Positions 5,308 through 6,877 of a stretch of 6,877 nucleotides of DNA are shown here, piece after piece (position 1 is the stretch's first letter; each line of letters starts with the position of its first letter). The translations under genes and the position numbers were made by a program. A model generated the notes under the pieces. The model was not told the DNA's origin. It saw only the letters and a program-made list of their open reading frames with translations, and searched no databases. This DNA is from Gammaproteobacteria bacterium (GTDB lineage: Bacteria; Pseudomonadota; Gammaproteobacteria; Steroidobacterales; Steroidobacteraceae): the NCBI GenBank assembly GCA_020846815.1, contig JADLDF010000041.1, positions 1 through 6,877 on the forward strand. Reading direction: 5' to 3'.

Positions 5308-6246
5308 ATGACGACCCCACGCCCGCCCGCCGCGCTTCCGAACCCGCCCGCGGCGCTGCTCGTCGCGGTCGCGTTGCTCATGCTCGCCAGTTGCGCGCGC
5401 GATGCACGCGACTGGAAATCCGCGCAGGGTGCGGACACGCAGGAGGCCTACGAGGCTTTCGTGGCCCAGCATCCCGACAGCGAGTTCGCGCCGCAGGCCA
5501 AGGCGCGCGCCGCGCAGCTCGTCGAGGAGCGCGACTGGGCCACGGCAACGCAGGCCGACACGCCCGAGGCCTACCAGAGCTTCGTCTTGCGGCATCCCGA
5601 GGGCAAATGGACCCAGGAAGCGCGGATCCGCATCGAGAACTTCAATCTCATGGCTGCCTCCGCGCCGGATGCGCCGGGCGCATCGACCGTGCCGGCGTCG
5701 ACGGAGACGTCGCCGGCCGCCGCAGCGACGCAGCGATCGACGCGGTCAGGCACAGCGGCAGGACGTGGTGCGGGCGCGGCTCCGGCTCCGGCCTCGGCCG
5801 CCGCGCCAGGGGGTGCGGCGGCGCGCAGGTCTGCGGGTTCGGCGGCGGCGGGATCCGCTGCTGCACCCGCGAACGAGCGCGCTGGAACGGCGGCGGGCAA
5901 GGCTGCCGTTGCGGCACTGGGCGGATCCGCTGGTGCAGCCACGCCGGCCGCTGCCGTCGCGGGCACGGGCGCGGCCGCCGTGGCGGATACCGCGGCGCCA
6001 GTTGCGGGCTATCGCGTGCAGCTCGGCGCGTTCTCCTCGGTCGCCAAGGCCGAGGCCGAGTGGGCGCGGGTACGGGGCCGCTTCCCGGAGCTGCAGTCGC
6101 TCGAGCCGCGCATCACAGCCGCGCAGACGCGGGCCGGCCGGCTGTTCCGTCTGCAGGCCGGCGTGCCCGGCGCGGCCGAGGCCGCGCGCCTCTGCGATAC
6201 CCTCAAAGGCAGCGGCCAGGCCTGCCTGGTTGTGCCGCCGCGGTGA
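5308..6246 (+). CDS. SPOR-domain lipoprotein with two 41-residue repeats
   Basis: The gene encodes 312 residues. A hydrophobic segment (LLVAVALLML) ends in the lipobox LASC, so the mature protein should begin at lipidated Cys29. Residue +2 is Ala, not Asp, which predicts Lol transport to the outer membrane. Residues 35-112 contain two repeats with a period of 41 (DWxxAxxADTxEAYxxFVxxHPxG/S...A..R; W36/W77, HP at 55/96), a TPR-like helical pattern seen in envelope proteins. Residues about 115-232 are an Ala-rich linker of low complexity, long enough to reach toward the cell wall. Residues about 235-310 form a SPOR domain (YRVQLGAFSSVAKAEAEWAR, then GRLFRLQAGV, AARLCDTLKGSGQACLVV). SPOR domains bind denuded, stem-peptide-free peptidoglycan glycan, often at the septum. 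The likely role is therefore an outer-membrane-anchored septal or peptidoglycan factor. The gene overlaps the peptidase start by 4 nt. Confidence 0.85.
   Translation: MTTPRPPAALPNPPAALLVAVALLMLASCARDARDWKSAQGADTQEAYEAFVAQHPDSEFAPQAKARAAQLVEERDWATATQADTPEAYQSFVLRHPEGKWTQEARIRIENFNLMAASAPDAPGASTVPASTETSPAAAATQRSTRSGTAAGRGAGAAPAPASAAAPGGAAARRSAGSAAAGSAAAPANERAGTAAGKAAVAALGGSAGAATPAAAVAGTGAAAVADTAAPVAGYRVQLGAFSSVAKAEAEWARVRGRFPELQSLEPRITAAQTRAGRLFRLQAGVPGAAEAARLCDTLKGSGQACLVVPPR
5410..5643 (+). repeat. Two tandem 41-residue repeats inside the lipoprotein
   Basis: The unit starting at Asp35 and the one starting at Asp76 share DW, A, ADT, EAY, F, V, HP and A..R at exactly 41-residue spacing. The DNA copies share short runs such as GAGGCCTAC but are clearly diverged, so this is an old internal duplication. 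Confidence 0.7.
5977..6060 (+). repeat. 84-bp direct repeat, copy A (linker end and first part of the SPOR domain)
   Basis: The segment encodes AVADTAAPVAGYRVQLGAFS followed by SVAKAEAE. It matches 6333-6416 without gaps at 67 of 84 bases by hand count, with a 19-nt perfect run (6028-6046). It covers the end of the Ala-rich linker plus the first strand and helix start of the SPOR domain, where sequence is under functional constraint. I therefore take it as the probable source copy. Confidence 0.85.
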
Positions 6247-6877
6247 GGCGCGGCGCCGGCACCGCCGCTCGCGTGGCCGTGGTGGCATTCGCTGCGCTGC
6301 TGGCCGGCGCGAGCGCGGCTCCCGGTACGGTAGCCGTGGCGGACACGGTGGCGCCGGGCGAAGGCCATCGCATGCAGCCCGTTGCGTTCTCCTCGGTCGC
6401 CAGGACCGAGGCCGCTGCGCCGCGCGCGCGTGCAGCAGCGGAAACGCCGGTCGTGTCCGGTGCCGCATCGGTCCGCACGACCACGCTCGCCAACGGCATG
6501 AAGGTCATCGTCTGGAGCGATCGCGACATCCCGAACGTCGCGCTCTACAACTGGGTGCGCGTCGGCAGCCGCAACGAAGCGCCGGGCATCACCGGGCTGG
6601 CGCATTTCTTCGAGCACATGATGTTCAACGGCACCGCGCGGCGCGCGCCCGGCGAGTTCGATCGGCAGATGGAGGCGCAGGGCGGCGCCAACAATGCCTT
6701 CACCAGCGACGACGTCACGGTTTACCAGGACTGGTTCCCGCGCGGCGCGCTGGAGCTGATCTTCGACCTCGAGGCCGACCGGCTCGCGAACCTCGCGTTC
6801 GATCCGCAGGTCGTCGAGAGCGAGCGCGGCGTGGTGTTCTCCGAGCGGCGCTTCAGCGTCGAGGACAACAACGCCGC
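6243..6877 (+). CDS. Secreted M16 (insulinase/pitrilysin-like) zinc peptidase, N-terminal part (partial)
   Basis: This frame runs off the window after 211 codons. The GTG start at 6243 overlaps the lipoprotein stop (GTGA), and the choice is supported by a good Sec signal peptide: Arg-rich start, hydrophobic VAVVAFAALLAGA and an AxA-type cleavage near residues 27-29. Residues about 30-75 are a linker that contains the diverged copy of the upstream SPOR segment. The peptidase domain begins at about residue 77 (VRTTLANGMKVIVWSD). The inverted zinc motif HFFEH is complete: His121 and His125 bind zinc and Glu124 is the catalytic base. Downstream, GGANNAFTSDDVTVY, LEADRL and ESERGVVFSERR follow the family pattern. 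Glu201, 76 residues after His125, is the expected third ligand, with Glu194 seven residues before it. Family members of this type usually have two M16 halves and degrade peptides; this one should act in the periplasm. The C-terminal part is not visible. Confidence 0.9.
   Translation, partial: MRRGAGTAARVAVVAFAALLAGASAAPGTVAVADTVAPGEGHRMQPVAFSSVARTEAAAPRARAAAETPVVSGAASVRTTTLANGMKVIVWSDRDIPNVALYNWVRVGSRNEAPGITGLAHFFEHMMFNGTARRAPGEFDRQMEAQGGANNAFTSDDVTVYQDWFPRGALELIFDLEADRLANLAFDPQVVESERGVVFSERRFSVEDNNA
6333..6416 (+). repeat. 84-bp direct repeat, copy B (inside the peptidase N-terminal linker)
   Basis: The segment encodes AVADTVAPGEGHRMQPVAFS followed by SVARTEAA, in frame in the peptidase gene at residues 31-58. 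It agrees with copy A at 18 of 28 residues. The 19-nt perfect run is at 6384-6402. Key strand residues of SPOR are changed (Y to H, V to M, L to P, G to V), so it should not fold as SPOR. Confidence 0.85.

Noticed and set aside
4214..5320. A minus-strand open frame (368 codons) opposite the MFS gene, and the plus-strand 406-codon frame at 4003-5223
   Set aside because: Both are Arg/Gly-rich shadows of the MFS gene, which carries the real motifs in frame 2.
5851..5937. A direct repeat GGATCCGCTG(C/G)TGCA (5851 and 5923) as a mobile or regulatory repeat
   Set aside because: Both copies lie in the Ala/Gly/Ser-rich linker of the lipoprotein and encode GSA-type residues. Low-complexity codon reuse explains them.

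Overview
The window is a GC-rich, densely packed stretch of a bacterial chromosome. All complete genes lie on the + strand except one short remnant. Base composition, a SPOR-domain lipoprotein with a Lol-compatible lipobox, and a periplasmic M16 peptidase point to a Gram-negative proteobacterium. A gammaproteobacterium of the Xanthomonadales/Nevskiales/Steroidobacter kind is my guess; no marker gene fixes the taxon.

Layout. (1) 1-144: the 3' end of an SRPBCC/AHSA1-like gene. (2) 164-721: two YCII/DGPF-family genes on opposite strands, joined head-to-head near position 390. Each lacks its N-terminal part. (3) 731-2002: a full-length ECF sigma factor with the long C-terminal TPR-like extension of the ECF42 (COG4941, DUF6596) type. 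SRPBCC, DGPF and this kind of sigma factor are a known neighbourhood, so the left third is a standard ECF42 locus with a rearranged DGPF pair. (4) 2003-2241: a 239-nt leader without a convincing gene. (5) 2242-3522: a DAACS-family dicarboxylate/amino acid:cation symporter with an NQNGT in place of NMDGT. (6) 3602-5257: an MHS-type MFS transporter with an extra periplasmic domain of about 120 residues between TM9 and TM10. (7) 5308-6246: an outer-membrane lipoprotein with two 41-residue repeats, an Ala-rich linker and a C-terminal SPOR domain. (8) 6243-6877: the start of a secreted M16 zinc peptidase, overlapping the lipoprotein stop by 4 nt and running off the window.

How the genes relate. 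The sigma factor and DGPF genes form one regulatory unit of unknown output. The two transporters both belong to families that take up organic acids or amino acids and may act in related uptake, but have no proven link. The lipoprotein and peptidase are very probably translationally coupled envelope proteins.

The best leads are two rearrangements. First, an 84-bp stretch at the beginning of the SPOR domain (5977-6060) recurs 356 bp downstream (6333-6416; 67/84 identical by hand count), in frame inside the N-terminal linker of the peptidase gene. Second, the head-to-head DGPF truncation probably removed a shared divergent promoter. I see no CRISPR array, tRNA, rRNA, insertion sequence or phage gene, and no clear undescribed defence or biosynthetic system.
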